From assembly GCA_045540815.1 (NCBI GenBank), contig JAZQHY010000014.1, positions 1 through 62,112 of the forward strand: a DNA stretch of 62,112 nucleotides, in the 5' to 3' direction. This stretch comes from JAZQHR01 sp045540815 (GTDB lineage Bacteria; Bacillota; Clostridia; UMGS1810). The position numbers and the translations under genes were made by a program. Of the stretch, positions 16,458-24,600 are shown one piece after another (position 1 is the stretch's first letter; every line of letters begins with the position of its first letter). The notes beneath the pieces are model-generated. The model saw only the letters and a program-made list of their open reading frames with translations, had not been told where the DNA came from and searched no databases.

Positions 16458-17600
16458 TTACGCAAAATCCGCAGGTCTGTCGGTGGACTTGTCAAAGTAG
16501 TAAAGGATAGCTTTAACTATTCTTTCGGAAGCTTTTCCGTCACCATAAGGGTTTGCGGTTTTTGCTATTTTTTTATAGGTTTCTTCATTGTTTAAAAGCT
16601 CGTTTGCTATTTTAACGATATTTTCTTTGTGAATACCACCCATAAGCACTGTGCCCGCCTCAACCGCTTCAGGACGCTCTGTTTCGTTACGAAGAACTAT
16701 AACAGGCTTGCCAAGGCTTGGCGCTTCTTCCTGTATACCGCCAGAGTCGGTCATAACTATAAAGCTTCTGTCCATAGCGTTGTGAAGCTCTTCTACGTCA
16801 AGAGGCTCAATTAAATGCACCCTGTCCATACCGCCTAAGATTGATGTAGCCACCTCTCTTACAGCAGGGTTTAGATGCATAGGGTACACTACCTCAACGT
16901 CTGCATTTGCCTCGACTATTTCTTTAACCGCTGTACATATATTTTCAAGCGGTTTGCCAAGGTTTTCGCGTCTGTGCGCAGTCATTACAATGACTTTCTT
17001 GTTTTCAAAGTCAAGACTGTGAAGTGTAGCGTCTGCAAACTCGTAATCATCTCGTACAGTAGTTTTAAGTGCGTCGATTACAGTGTTTCCGGTGATGAAA
17101 ATATCGCTTTCATTTATATTTTCTCTTAAAAGATTATTTTTATTCGAAATTGTAGGAGAAAAATGTAAATCTGCTATTGCGCCTGTTAATTTTCTGTTCA
17201 TTTCTTCAGGAAATGGCGAATATTTGTCATATGTACGAAGACCCGCCTCAACGTGTCCGACTTTTACCTGATTGTAAAACGCTGCTAGAGAGCCGATAAA
17301 TGTAGTAGTAGTGTCGCCGTGTACCAAAACGATATCAGGCTGAGCCTCTTTTATAACTTCGTCAAGTCCTGTAAGACCTTTTGTGGTAATGCCAAGAAGT
17401 GTCTGGCGTTGCTGCATAATGTTTAAATCAAAATCAGGTGTAATGTCAAAAATCTTAAGTACCTGGTCTAGCATCTCTCTGTGCTGTGCAGTAACTGCAA
17501 CCATAGAGTGTATTTTGTCGCACTTTTCAAGCTCTTTTACAAGGGGAGCCATTTTTATGGCTTCAGGTCTTGTACCAAAAACAGTTAAAACTTTAATCAT
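16458..17600 (-). CDS. mnaA: UDP-N-acetylglucosamine 2-epimerase (non-hydrolysing)
   Basis: 380 aa. Family blocks include VFGTRPEAIKMAPLV at the N-terminus, VHGDTTTTFIGSLAAF, VGHVEAGLRT near 115, FPEEMNRKLT, and TDSGGIQEEAPSLGKPV with the conserved nucleotide-contacting EE. It converts UDP-GlcNAc to UDP-ManNAc, used in teichoic acid linkage units and other wall polymers. It starts 2 nt after the stop of tagO on the same strand, so the two early steps of wall-polymer synthesis form one transcript. Confidence 0.95.
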   Translation of the reverse strand: MIKVLTVFGTRPEAIKMAPLVKELEKCDKIHSMVAVTAQHREMLDQVLKIFDITPDFDLNIMQQRQTLLGITTKGLTGLDEVIKEAQPDIVLVHGDTTTTFIGSLAAFYNQVKVGHVEAGLRTYDKYSPFPEEMNRKLTGAIADLHFSPTISNKNNLLRENINESDIFITGNTVIDALKTTVRDDYEFADATLHSLDFENKKVIVMTAHRRENLGKPLENICTAVKEIVEANADVEVVYPMHLNPAVREVATSILGGMDRVHLIEPLDVEELHNAMDRSFIVMTDSGGIQEEAPSLGKPVIVLRNETERPEAVEAGTVLMGGIHKENIVKIANELLNNEETYKKIAKTANPYGDGKASERIVKAILYYFDKSTDRPADFA

Positions 17601-17602
17601 AT

Positions 17603-18721
17603 TTAGTCCTCCTTGCCCTCGTCAACAATTTCGATGGTATCTATTTTCATTTGTATATTTTCGTTTTCTGATTTAACCTCTTTAATAGCAAGTGGTTTGT
17701 GTCTTTGATGTGAGAAAATTGCGCTTAAGGTTATAAATAAAAGTATCGCTATAACAAACACTATCGCCTGAGCTGCGCCTTCCTCTACCACAACTACGCC
17801 TGTTATACCAAGAAGTGAGCTTATGATGTAAAGTATAGCGACCGCTTGCTTTTGCGAAAAGCCCATATCCACAAGCTTGTGATGAAGATGACCTCTGTCA
17901 GGGCTCATAATAGGTTTTTTGTTTTTTACTCTTCTTATTATTGCAAATAGGGTGTCAAATATAGGAAGTCCAAGGATTAAAAACGGTACAACAAACGATG
18001 TGATAACGTATCCTTTAAATAATCCCTGTATACATACAACCGACAGGATAAAGCCTAAAAACTGCGAGCCTGTGTCACCCATAAATATTTTTGCAGGGTT
18101 GAAGTTGTACGGCATAAAGCCTATGCAAGCGCCTGCCACAGCCGCTGTTAAAAGTGCAACTCTTGGCTCACCTGCAAGTATCGCTATAAAGAATAGCGAA
18201 AATGTAGCAATTGACGATACACCCACTGCAAGTCCGTCAAGCCCGTCGATTAAGTTAACAGCATTTGTAACCGCTATAATCCATATTATTGTAACAGGTA
18301 TGCTAAATGCTCCAAGCGGAAGTATTCCGCCTTCTGCAATAAATGACGGGACACTTAGTGCTATGATGCGTATGTCGTGCATAACCGCAACAACTGCTGC
18401 AATAAGCTGTGCTAAAAGCTTTACGCGTGCAGGAAGCTGCTTGACATCGTCAACTATTCCTACACCAACTATTATAAGTGTGCCTATTATTATTCCTACA
18501 AACGAACGGTCTATAGGGTAAAAACATAGTATGCTTATTAAAAATCCATAAAATATTGCAAGTCCGCCAAGGCGGGGGATGGGCTTTTTGTGCATACGTC
18601 TTGCGTCTTTCGGCACGTCAATAGCACCGATTTTCTGCGCAAGCTTTTTTACAAAAGGCGTAGATATAAGTGTAATTAAAAATGCCAGTGAAAAGCATAA
18701 TACTAAAGTCAATATTTTCAT
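17603..18721 (-). CDS. tagO: Undecaprenyl-phosphate GlcNAc-1-phosphate transferase
   Basis: 372 aa with about ten or eleven membrane helices. MraY/WecA-family motifs are present: KKPIPRLGGLAIF, the aspartate pair VDDVKQLPA, NLIDGLDGLAVG, the catalytic FMGDTGSQFLGF and the HLHHKL motif typical of WecA/TagO. It transfers GlcNAc-1-phosphate to the lipid carrier, the first membrane step of wall polymer assembly. It pairs with mnaA 2 nt downstream. No murein-precursor genes flank it, which argues against MraY. Confidence 0.93.
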   Translation of the reverse strand: MKILTLVLCFSLAFLITLISTPFVKKLAQKIGAIDVPKDARRMHKKPIPRLGGLAIFYGFLISILCFYPIDRSFVGIIIGTLIIVGVGIVDDVKQLPARVKLLAQLIAAVVAVMHDIRIIALSVPSFIAEGGILPLGAFSIPVTIIWIIAVTNAVNLIDGLDGLAVGVSSIATFSLFFIAILAGEPRVALLTAAVAGACIGFMPYNFNPAKIFMGDTGSQFLGFILSVVCIQGLFKGYVITSFVVPFLILGLPIFDTLFAIIRRVKNKKPIMSPDRGHLHHKLVDMGFSQKQAVAILYIISSLLGITGVVVVEEGAAQAIVFVIAILLFITLSAIFSHQRHKPLAIKEVKSENENIQMKIDTIEIVDEGKED

Positions 18722-18787
18722 TTGTAACTATCATAGTGTGACGGGCTAAATTTTTGTCAACCCCTGTTACACTAGCCTTTCTAAAAA

Positions 18788-19783
18788 TTATCTGTTTACA
18801 TATCCAACGCGTCTGTATACCTTTGAAAGGGTTCTTGACGCAAGGTGCGATGCTCTTTCGGCGCCTGTTTTGTAAACCTTTTCTATATAGTCTTTGTTTT
18901 TCTTTAAATCATCATAGCGCTCGCGGATAGGTCGAAGCTCCTCTATTATAGCCTCTGCAACTGCGTTTTTAAATACGCCGTAGCCGGAAGAAGCAAATTC
19001 ATTTTCCACGTCAGCTACACTTTTTTTAGTGATGCTTGCGTAAATGTTTATAAGGTTATTTATGCCGTCTTTGCCCTCTTTGTATGCAACAAGATTGTCA
19101 GAGTCTGTAACGGCACGTTTGATTTTTCTAACTATTGCTTCAGGTGTATCAAGGATAGAGATGTATCCGTTTTCGTTAGGGTCGGATTTACTCATCTTAC
19201 TGGTTGGCTCTTGAAGGCTCATAATTCTGGCACCTGCTTTAGGTATAAAACCTTCAGGCACTTTGAATGTTTCACCGTAAAGGTTGTTAAATCTTATAGC
19301 AATATCGCGTGTAAGCTCCAAATGTTGCATCTGGTCCTGACCTACAGGCACAAGGTCTGTCTGGTATAGAAGGATATCTGCAGCCATAAGCACAGGATAG
19401 GTAAATAGTCCTGCGTTAATATTATTTTCGTGTTTTGCGCTTTTGTCCTTAAACTGTGTCATACGGCTAAGCTCACCCATATATGTAAAGCAGTTTAATA
19501 TCCACGCAAGCTCTGCGTGCTGTGGCGCGTGCGATTGAAAATACACTATGTTATTCTCGCCGTCAATACCTGCAGCAAGGTACTGAGTAAGAAAGTCCAC
19601 ACATCTTTTTCTAAGCTCTACAGGGTCCTGTCTTACAGTGATAGAGTGAAGGTCTACTACAGAGAAAAGGCAGTCATAATCACTTTGCAGGTCAACCCAG
19701 TTTTTAAGCGCACCAACGTAATTGCCTAGAGTAATACAGCCTGTAGGCTGAATTCCTGAAAATATTCTTTTTCTATCTTCCAC
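18788..19783 (-). CDS. trpS: Tryptophanyl-tRNA synthetase
   Basis: 331 aa, GTG start behind AGAGGTG. Class I signatures: IQPTGCITLGNYVGALKNW near residue 12 (HIGH-equivalent TLGN) and SKMSKSDPN (KMSKS) near 195; PVGQDQMQHLELTRDIA is typical of bacterial TrpRS. It charges the tRNA-Trp at 327-400. No T-box leader is present; the aminotransferase gene ends only 11 nt upstream, so the two are cotranscribed. Confidence 0.96.
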   Translation of the reverse strand: MEDRKRIFSGIQPTGCITLGNYVGALKNWVDLQSDYDCLFSVVDLHSITVRQDPVELRKRCVDFLTQYLAAGIDGENNIVYFQSHAPQHAELAWILNCFTYMGELSRMTQFKDKSAKHENNINAGLFTYPVLMAADILLYQTDLVPVGQDQMQHLELTRDIAIRFNNLYGETFKVPEGFIPKAGARIMSLQEPTSKMSKSDPNENGYISILDTPEAIVRKIKRAVTDSDNLVAYKEGKDGINNLINIYASITKKSVADVENEFASSGYGVFKNAVAEAIIEELRPIRERYDDLKKNKDYIEKVYKTGAERASHLASRTLSKVYRRVGYVNR

Positions 19784-19794
19784 TTTTACACCTC

Positions 19795-20982
19795 TTAAAT
19801 GCTTTCTTTAAGTATTTCAGCTATTCTTTGTATGCCGATTTCAATGTTTTCATTTGACATAGTAGAGTAGTTAAGCCTGAATGTGTTTACAGGCTTTTCT
19901 ATGTCTATCATAAACGAATTACCCGGTACAAACGCAACCTTTTTCTCAACGCATTTTAATAGAAGGTCGTTTGTGTTTACACCTTCAGGAAGTGTAACCC
20001 AAAGGAATATTCCGCCTTCAGGGCGTGTGTACAAAACGCCTTCAGGGAAATATTTATCCATAGCGTTTAGCATACATTCGCACTGGCTTTTGTATAAATC
20101 ACAGCCTTTTTTAATCTGCTCGTCAAAATCGTATTCTTCCAAAAATCTATCTACCATCATCTGTGTAAGAAGGGTAGTGTGAACGTCGTTAACCTGTTTA
20201 ACAACTACTATTCTGTCCATAACGTCAGCGTGCGCAACCGCAAAACCAACTCGTAGTCCCGGTGCAAGTGTTTTTGAGAATGAGCCTACATATATAACTC
20301 TGCCGTTTTCGTCCATAGACTTGATAGTTGGGATATCTTCGCCTGTAAATCTTAAATCGCCGTATGGATTATCCTCTAGTATGTAACAGTCGTATTTTTC
20401 TGCAAGCTCAAGTAGTTTCTTTCTCTTTTCTAAACTCATAGTGATGCCTGTAGGATTCTGGAATGTAGGGATAACGTATATAAGCTTTATGTTTTGAGCC
20501 TTTAGTATTTCCTCAACCTTTTCTGTGTCAATGCCATCTTCAAGCACTGGTGCGCCATAAAGCTTTGCATTGTACGAACGGAATGAATTAAGTGAGCCTA
20601 TAAAACTAGGGTCCTCTACAATGATGCCCTCACCTTCGTTTACATATGCCTTACAAGCAAGGTCTATTGCCTGCTGTGCACCTGTAGTTATGATAGTTGT
20701 ATCAAAATCTCTTCCAATGTTTTTCTTTTTGTTTATAGCTTCTACCTTTTCGATAAGTGGCTTATATCCTTCGGTTACACCATAAACAAGCGCTGATGTA
20801 CCGTTATTTGCAAGTATGTCCTCGGAAATCTTTGCAAAAGCCTCGGTAGGAAATACGCTTGGCGAAGGGATACCGCCTGCCATTGATATCATTCCGGGCT
20901 GTCCAACTATTTTAAATATTTCTCTTATGGCAGATGCTTTAAGGCTTTTTACTCTTTCCGCCATTTTGTTTTGTGTATCCAT
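19795..20982 (-). CDS. PLP-dependent aminotransferase (class I/II, 2-aminoadipate-type)
   Basis: 395 aa, fold type I. Visible features are the substrate loop SMAGGIPSPSVFP, TGAQQAIDL, the PxFQNPTG block IPTFQNPTGIT, EDNPYGDLRF with the PLP-ring aspartate, and the lysine in YVGSFSKTLAPGLRVGF that forms the Schiff base. This subgroup includes LysN-like and MocR-type aminotransferases acting on 2-oxoadipate, aromatic or branched-chain acids. Substrate is not determinable here. It precedes trpS on the same strand; that link could be metabolic if it handles aromatic amino acids. Confidence 0.88.
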   Translation of the reverse strand: MDTQNKMAERVKSLKASAIREIFKIVGQPGMISMAGGIPSPSVFPTEAFAKISEDILANNGTSALVYGVTEGYKPLIEKVEAINKKKNIGRDFDTTIITTGAQQAIDLACKAYVNEGEGIIVEDPSFIGSLNSFRSYNAKLYGAPVLEDGIDTEKVEEILKAQNIKLIYVIPTFQNPTGITMSLEKRKKLLELAEKYDCYILEDNPYGDLRFTGEDIPTIKSMDENGRVIYVGSFSKTLAPGLRVGFAVAHADVMDRIVVVKQVNDVHTTLLTQMMVDRFLEEYDFDEQIKKGCDLYKSQCECMLNAMDKYFPEGVLYTRPEGGIFLWVTLPEGVNTNDLLLKCVEKKVAFVPGNSFMIDIEKPVNTFRLNYSTMSNENIEIGIQRIAEILKESI

Positions 20983-21010
20983 TTTTGTGATTCTCCTTTA
21001 TGTGTGAAAT

Positions 21011-21715
21011 TTATTTTTCGATAAATTTAATCATATTATATATAATCTGACTTGCTTCGGCACGGGTAGTTGTTTTTTTAGGGTTAAACATATTGTTCCC
21101 GCTTCCCGATATGATTCCCTGACGTCTTAAGCTGTATACCGCGTCCTTTGCGTATTCAGAGATGTCAGCATCGTCTGAAAATGACTCGTGGTTTTCGCTT
21201 TTGATTTGAAAGCCTCTAAATTCTAAAATTTTATAAGCGATATATGCCATGTCCTCGCGGGTAATCTCTCTGTCACCGTCAAGGGCGTCGCCTTTGTAAA
21301 TATCAAGCGCGCCTGCCGCCTCGGCGCTTGCAGCATATACGTATGCCCAGTGGTCAGGAGTTATGTCCTTGTATGAGAGTACTGCCTCTTCGTCAACTAT
21401 CGCTGATGCGCACACCATAAGCTTTATGTACTGGTATATAGTGGTTGTTCCCTCGGGTGCAAAGATATTTTCACTCATACCTGATATTATGCCGTTTTCT
21501 GCAAGATAATATATGCTTCCTCTTGCCCAATGAGTGTCGGGGAGGTCGGAAAAATATACGTTTCGTCCGTTTTCGTAATAACTTTCTGCATCCGGCATTA
21601 CCTTGTCAAAGTGGTCTATAACGTCGCCAAGCGATACGGCAAAACACGACGTGGTAATAATAGCGGTTACAAGTGCAGTTAAAAATGTCATTTTAATAAA
21701 TTTTTTCAATATCAT
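21011..21715 (-). CDS. Secreted SLH-domain protein
   Basis: 234 aa. Signal peptide (residues 1-26, ending SCFA), then three SLH repeats at about 52-100 (SDLPDTHWARGSIYYLAENGI), 110-165 and 172-232 (AVYSLRRQGIISGSG...NPKKTTTRAEASQIIY). SLH domains bind secondary wall polymers, so the protein should sit on the cell surface. There is no additional catalytic domain; the whole mature protein is SLH, unlike the usual domain plus SLH arrangement. Its 5' leader is unusual: a promoter at 21958-21986 and a terminator hairpin at 21856-21884 lie upstream on the same strand. Confidence 0.88.
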   Translation of the reverse strand: MILKKFIKMTFLTALVTAIITTSCFAVSLGDVIDHFDKVMPDAESYYENGRNVYFSDLPDTHWARGSIYYLAENGIISGMSENIFAPEGTTTIYQYIKLMVCASAIVDEEAVLSYKDITPDHWAYVYAASAEAAGALDIYKGDALDGDREITREDMAYIAYKILEFRGFQIKSENHESFSDDADISEYAKDAVYSLRRQGIISGSGNNMFNPKKTTTRAEASQIIYNMIKFIEK

Positions 21716-21845
21716 TCACCGCCTGTAATTTTTGAGGTTTGTCATACACACGTTTTCATTTTAAAAGTGTATGCTTGAAAACCCTACCTATAAAATATTA
21801 TATTTATATAATTCTATCACAGTGTATATCAAAAATCAATTAAAA

Positions 21846-21955
21846 ATGCGAAAAAATATCCCTCTGTCGACTTCAGAGGGATATCAAGATGGAGTGGAAT
21901 TTGATTTATTAATAAAACAAATTCGTTTTTACGATGTTTATACAACATCTTGTGT
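21846..21955 (-). ncRNA. Candidate small RNA or attenuated leader of SLH gene
   Basis: A minus-strand promoter (21958-21986) should start transcription near 21950. About 100 nt later a perfect 11-bp stem, ATATCCCTCTG with CAGAGGGATAT (21856-21884), is followed by TTTTTT, a textbook terminator. Between them are GATGTT/AACATC and GAATTTG/CAAATTC hairpins. There is no reading frame in it. Either it is a stand-alone RNA of about 105 nt, or the terminator attenuates the SLH gene that starts 130 nt further on. I could not match it to a known RNA class. Confidence 0.55.
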
Positions 21956-21957
21956 GT

Positions 21958-21986
21958 ATTATACCATAATATAACAATTTTGTCTA
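21958..21986 (-). promoter_or_regulatory. Sigma-A promoter, minus strand
   Basis: TAGACA, 17 bp, TATAAT read on the minus strand. It directs transcription towards the terminator at 21856-21884 and the SLH gene. Confidence 0.75.
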
Positions 21987-22013
21987 TAGGTTTTCAAACT
22001 TTTTTCAAAAGTA

Positions 22014-22042
22014 TTGCAATTTTTTTTGAAAAAAGGTATAAT
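22014..22042 (+). promoter_or_regulatory. Sigma-A promoter of yajC
   Basis: TTGCAA, 17 bp, TATAAT, ending 32 bp before the yajC ATG. Confidence 0.8.
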
Positions 22043-22074
22043 TAACAAAATAAAGTTCTTTTGGAGGTGACAAA

Positions 22075-22374
22075 ATGGGAGATCCGGCTGCAGCAGCATC
22101 ATCGATGTCAAGTATACTAGTGCTTATCTTAATGTTTGCGGTAATGTATTTTATAATCATCAGACCGCAGAAAAAGCGTGATAAGCTTTTAAAAGAAATG
22201 CTTGCAGGGCTTATGGTTGGTGACAAGATTGTTACAATCGGCGGAATTTACGGTAAAATAGTATCGCTTAAGGACGATACACTTGTTTTGGACGTTAGCA
22301 CAACTAACGAACCATCTACTATGAAAATAGGCAGATGGGCTGTAAAAGAAGTTGTTAAGCCTGTAGAAGCTTAA
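22075..22374 (+). CDS. yajC: Preprotein translocase accessory subunit YajC
   Basis: 99 aa. One N-terminal transmembrane helix (residues 12-30) followed by the family signature FIIIRPQKKRDKLLKEML and the small cytoplasmic domain with GDKIVTIGGIYGKIVSL. YajC binds SecDF and the Sec channel. A GGAGGTGAC site precedes the ATG. secD and secF follow after one small membrane protein gene and a repeat element. Confidence 0.95.
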   Translation: MGDPAAAASSMSSILVLILMFAVMYFIIIRPQKKRDKLLKEMLAGLMVGDKIVTIGGIYGKIVSLKDDTLVLDVSTTNEPSTMKIGRWAVKEVVKPVEA

Positions 22375-22418
22375 TTCAAGGATTAGTTTCTCTTGATTAA
22401 AAAAGCATATTTATTTTT

Positions 22419-22461
22419 ACCTCCGAATAATTTAGTAATATATATTATTTTATTCGGAGGT
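22419..22461 (+). promoter_or_regulatory. Hairpin sequestering the ribosome-binding site
   Basis: ACCTCCGAATAA (22419-22430) is perfectly complementary to TTATTCGGAGGT (22450-22461), with a 19-nt A/T-rich loop. The right arm contains the whole GGAGG ribosome-binding site of the gene starting at 22466. As RNA, the stem would hide the site, so translation should depend on melting or on a trans factor. No poly-T tract follows, so it is not a terminator. Confidence 0.65.
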
Positions 22462-22465
22462 AATT

Positions 22466-22879
22466 ATGAGTAAATTTGATTTCTCCGGTGCGTCAGATGT
22501 GAGAATCAGAGCATTTTCACCGCGTGCCGTATTAAAAAGCATTATTATATCATATGCTTTTACTTTTATAGTGTTCTTAGTATTTGCGGCAATTATTACA
22601 TACACAGGATTTCCGGAAACGTATATTGACACAGTGGTTGTTATAACTACAGTTTTGTCGGTGCTGATTTCCGGTATGGCTGTATCGGCAGGTGCAAGGT
22701 CGCGCGGTTGGCTTAACGGCGGTATAGGCGGTTTTGTATATATGCTGGTGCTGGTAGTGCTTGGTGTGGTATTCTCTGCAGGAGCAGCGTTTGACAAAAG
22801 CGATTTTGCTTTGCTTATATTTGGTTTTGTCATTGGAGCCGTGGGCGGGATAATAGGTATAAATATGAAGAGAAAATAA
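22466..22879 (+). CDS. TIGR04086-type small membrane protein
   Basis: 137 aa with four transmembrane helices (about 25-47, 53-72, 80-103, 112-132). The glycine-rich turn RSRGWLNGGIGGFVYMLVL and the C-terminal GAVGGIIGINMKRK are typical of a Clostridia/Bacilli family commonly found beside yajC and secDF. No function is established. Position suggests a link to the Sec machinery. Its ribosome-binding site is locked in a 12-bp stem. Confidence 0.75.
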   Translation: MSKFDFSGASDVRIRAFSPRAVLKSIIISYAFTFIVFLVFAAIITYTGFPETYIDTVVVITTVLSVLISGMAVSAGARSRGWLNGGIGGFVYMLVLVVLGVVFSAGAAFDKSDFALLIFGFVIGAVGGIIGINMKRK

Positions 22880-22900
22880 ATTTATATGTTTGAAAATATA

Positions 22901-22936
22901 ACAACCTTGCTTGTGAGGTAGAGTAAGGTTGTTTTT
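22901..22936 (+). terminator. Intrinsic terminator
   Basis: ACAACCTT/AAGGTTGT stem followed by TTTTT, 21 nt after the TIGR04086 gene. Confidence 0.75.
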
Positions 22937-22937
22937 G

Positions 22938-23209
22938 GTGTGACAGGACTCGAACTGCATAAGGTTTTAAAATAGAAAATCCGCTTAATATTGCAGAAAA
23001 TTCTGCAAATATACGCCAGTATTATTCTTGAATTTTCTTTTTCTTAATCAGATTTTCTTATTTTAAAACTCTTCGACCTTAAACGCCGTGAAATTATTAA
23101 TAATTTCAATGCGACGGACGAAGTTGGGCTGACGCCCAACGAGGACAACAAGTTGAAAGAATTTTAATTTCACAAGTTTAAGGCTTTTGAAGTTCGAGTC
23201 CTGTCACAC
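22938..23209. repeat. 272-bp element with tRNA-3'-end-like inverted termini
   Basis: Perfect 18-bp inverted ends, GTGTGACAGGACTCGAAC (22938-22955) and its complement at 23192-23209. Read outward, each end looks like the 3' end of a tRNA: T-loop TTCGAGT, T-stem strand, acceptor strand. The left end is even followed by a CCA-like base triplet on the minus strand. The inside is also palindromic: GTTTTAAAATAGAAAATC (22964-22981) pairs with 23051-23069, plus short palindromes near 22993, 23090 and a GTTGGGC/GCCCAAC hairpin near 23124. No protein is encoded. It may be a non-autonomous mobile element, a tRNA-derived scar or a structured RNA. Confidence 0.65.
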
Positions 23210-23257
23210 TAAATGTATACATAAGACAAGCTTTTTGTCTTTAAATGTATTTTTAGG

Positions 23258-23287
23258 TTGACTTATAGGGCACAAACGATATATAAT
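23258..23287 (+). promoter_or_regulatory. Sigma-A promoter of secD-secF
   Basis: TTGACT, 18 bp, TATAAT, about 35 bp before the secD ATG. It lies outside the 272-bp element, so secDF is transcribed independently of yajC. Confidence 0.8.
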
Positions 23288-23321
23288 AGCCTTATGAGCA
23301 AAATCGAAGGAGGACATACAG

Positions 23322-24587
23322 ATGAAACAAAAAAGTATTGTTAAGTTCGGTATAGTAGTTTTAATCATCGCTGTGCTTGCATATGTTGCATCATTCGGTG
23401 TTACTATCGGCAACTACTCTATATCACCGGTACTTGACGAAGAAAACGGAATTAAGAGAGGTCTGGACTTAGCAGGCGGTGCGGTTATCGTATACGAGGC
23501 ACAGGCAGACAGCGTATCTGAAAACGATATGAACGCTGTACTTAAAACAATCAGAACCAGACTTGACAATCAGGGATATTTTGAAGGTACAGTTTCTGCA
23601 CAGGGCGACAAGAGAGTTCGCGTAGAAATCCCTTCTATCACAAATCCTGAGGAAGCAGTACAATTGCTTGGTGCTACTGCAAAGCTTGAATTTGTAGATA
23701 AAGACGGAAACGTTGTTCTTTCAGGCGGTCAGGATGTAAAGAGTGCACAGAGCGCATATGACTACATTGACGAAGCAGGAAACAAAGGTTATATGGTTAA
23801 GCTTGAGCTTACTGACGAAGGCAGAAAGAAATTTGCTGATGCAACTGCTCTTATAAGCACATATGCAGAAGGTGAGAACTATATAGCTATTACACTTGAC
23901 GGCGAAGCAATCTCTGCTCCAAGAGTTGGCGAGAAAATCGACAGTGCAAGCTGTCAGATTACAGGCGAATTTACTGCAGAAGATGCTGAAACTCTAGCAG
24001 GACAGATTCAGTCAGGTCAGCTTCCATTCTCACTAAAAGATGTTGAGCTTAGAAGCGTAGGACCTCAGCTTGGTGAAAAGGCACTTGAAAACAGCCTTCT
24101 TGCCGGCGGTATCGGCTTACTTCTAGTAATGCTATTTATGCTTATTATGTACAGAATGTGTGGATTACTTGCCGACATCGCGCTTGTAGGATACGTAGCA
24201 GTCGTTGCTCTAATACTTGGAATCTTTAGAGTAAACCTTACTCTACCAGGTATCGCAGGTATTATCTTAACTATTGGTACAGCGGTTGACGCAAACGTAA
24301 TTATATTTGAGAGAATTAAAGAAGAGCTTAAGGTTGGCAAAACACTTCGTGCATCTGTTGACGCAGGTTTCCACAGAGCATTTAGTGCAATCGTTGACTC
24401 TAACATAACTACTCTAATCGCTGCAGCAGTTCTTTGGTTCTTCGGCACAGGCCCTATCAAAGGCTTCGCAGTAACACTATTTATAGGTACACTTGTAAGT
24501 ATGTTCACAGCAATCGTTGTTACAAGATTCCTACTTAAACAGTTCGTTGGTTTCGGCATTAAAAATTCAAAGCTATATAGCAGATAA
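23322..24587 (+). CDS. secD: Protein translocase subunit SecD
   Basis: 421 aa. First helix at residues 7-27, then the motif KRGLDLAGGAVIVYEA, the periplasmic P1 region (about 45-245) with IPSITNPEEAVQLLG, and a C-terminal block of five helices beginning LENSLLAGGIGLLL. It contains the conserved GTAVDANVIIFERIKEEL and GFHRAFSAIVDSNITTLI. SecD uses the ion gradient to help pull exported proteins across the membrane. An AGGAGG site precedes the ATG. secF starts 13 nt later. Confidence 0.96.
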   Translation: MKQKSIVKFGIVVLIIAVLAYVASFGVTIGNYSISPVLDEENGIKRGLDLAGGAVIVYEAQADSVSENDMNAVLKTIRTRLDNQGYFEGTVSAQGDKRVRVEIPSITNPEEAVQLLGATAKLEFVDKDGNVVLSGGQDVKSAQSAYDYIDEAGNKGYMVKLELTDEGRKKFADATALISTYAEGENYIAITLDGEAISAPRVGEKIDSASCQITGEFTAEDAETLAGQIQSGQLPFSLKDVELRSVGPQLGEKALENSLLAGGIGLLLVMLFMLIMYRMCGLLADIALVGYVAVVALILGIFRVNLTLPGIAGIILTIGTAVDANVIIFERIKEELKVGKTLRASVDAGFHRAFSAIVDSNITTLIAAAVLWFFGTGPIKGFAVTLFIGTLVSMFTAIVVTRFLLKQFVGFGIKNSKLYSR

Positions 24588-24600
24588 GGAGGTATTCGGG

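Noticed and set aside
16398..16460. GTAAGCAG/CTGCTTAC inverted repeat between mnaA and the V-ATPase operon
   Set aside because: 8 bp separated by 47 nt, with one arm at the mnaA stop region; could be chance, and no T run gives it terminator character.
22938..23209. A pair of tRNA genes at the inverted ends
   Set aside because: The T-stem strands do not pair locally and there is no D arm, anticodon arm or 5' acceptor strand.
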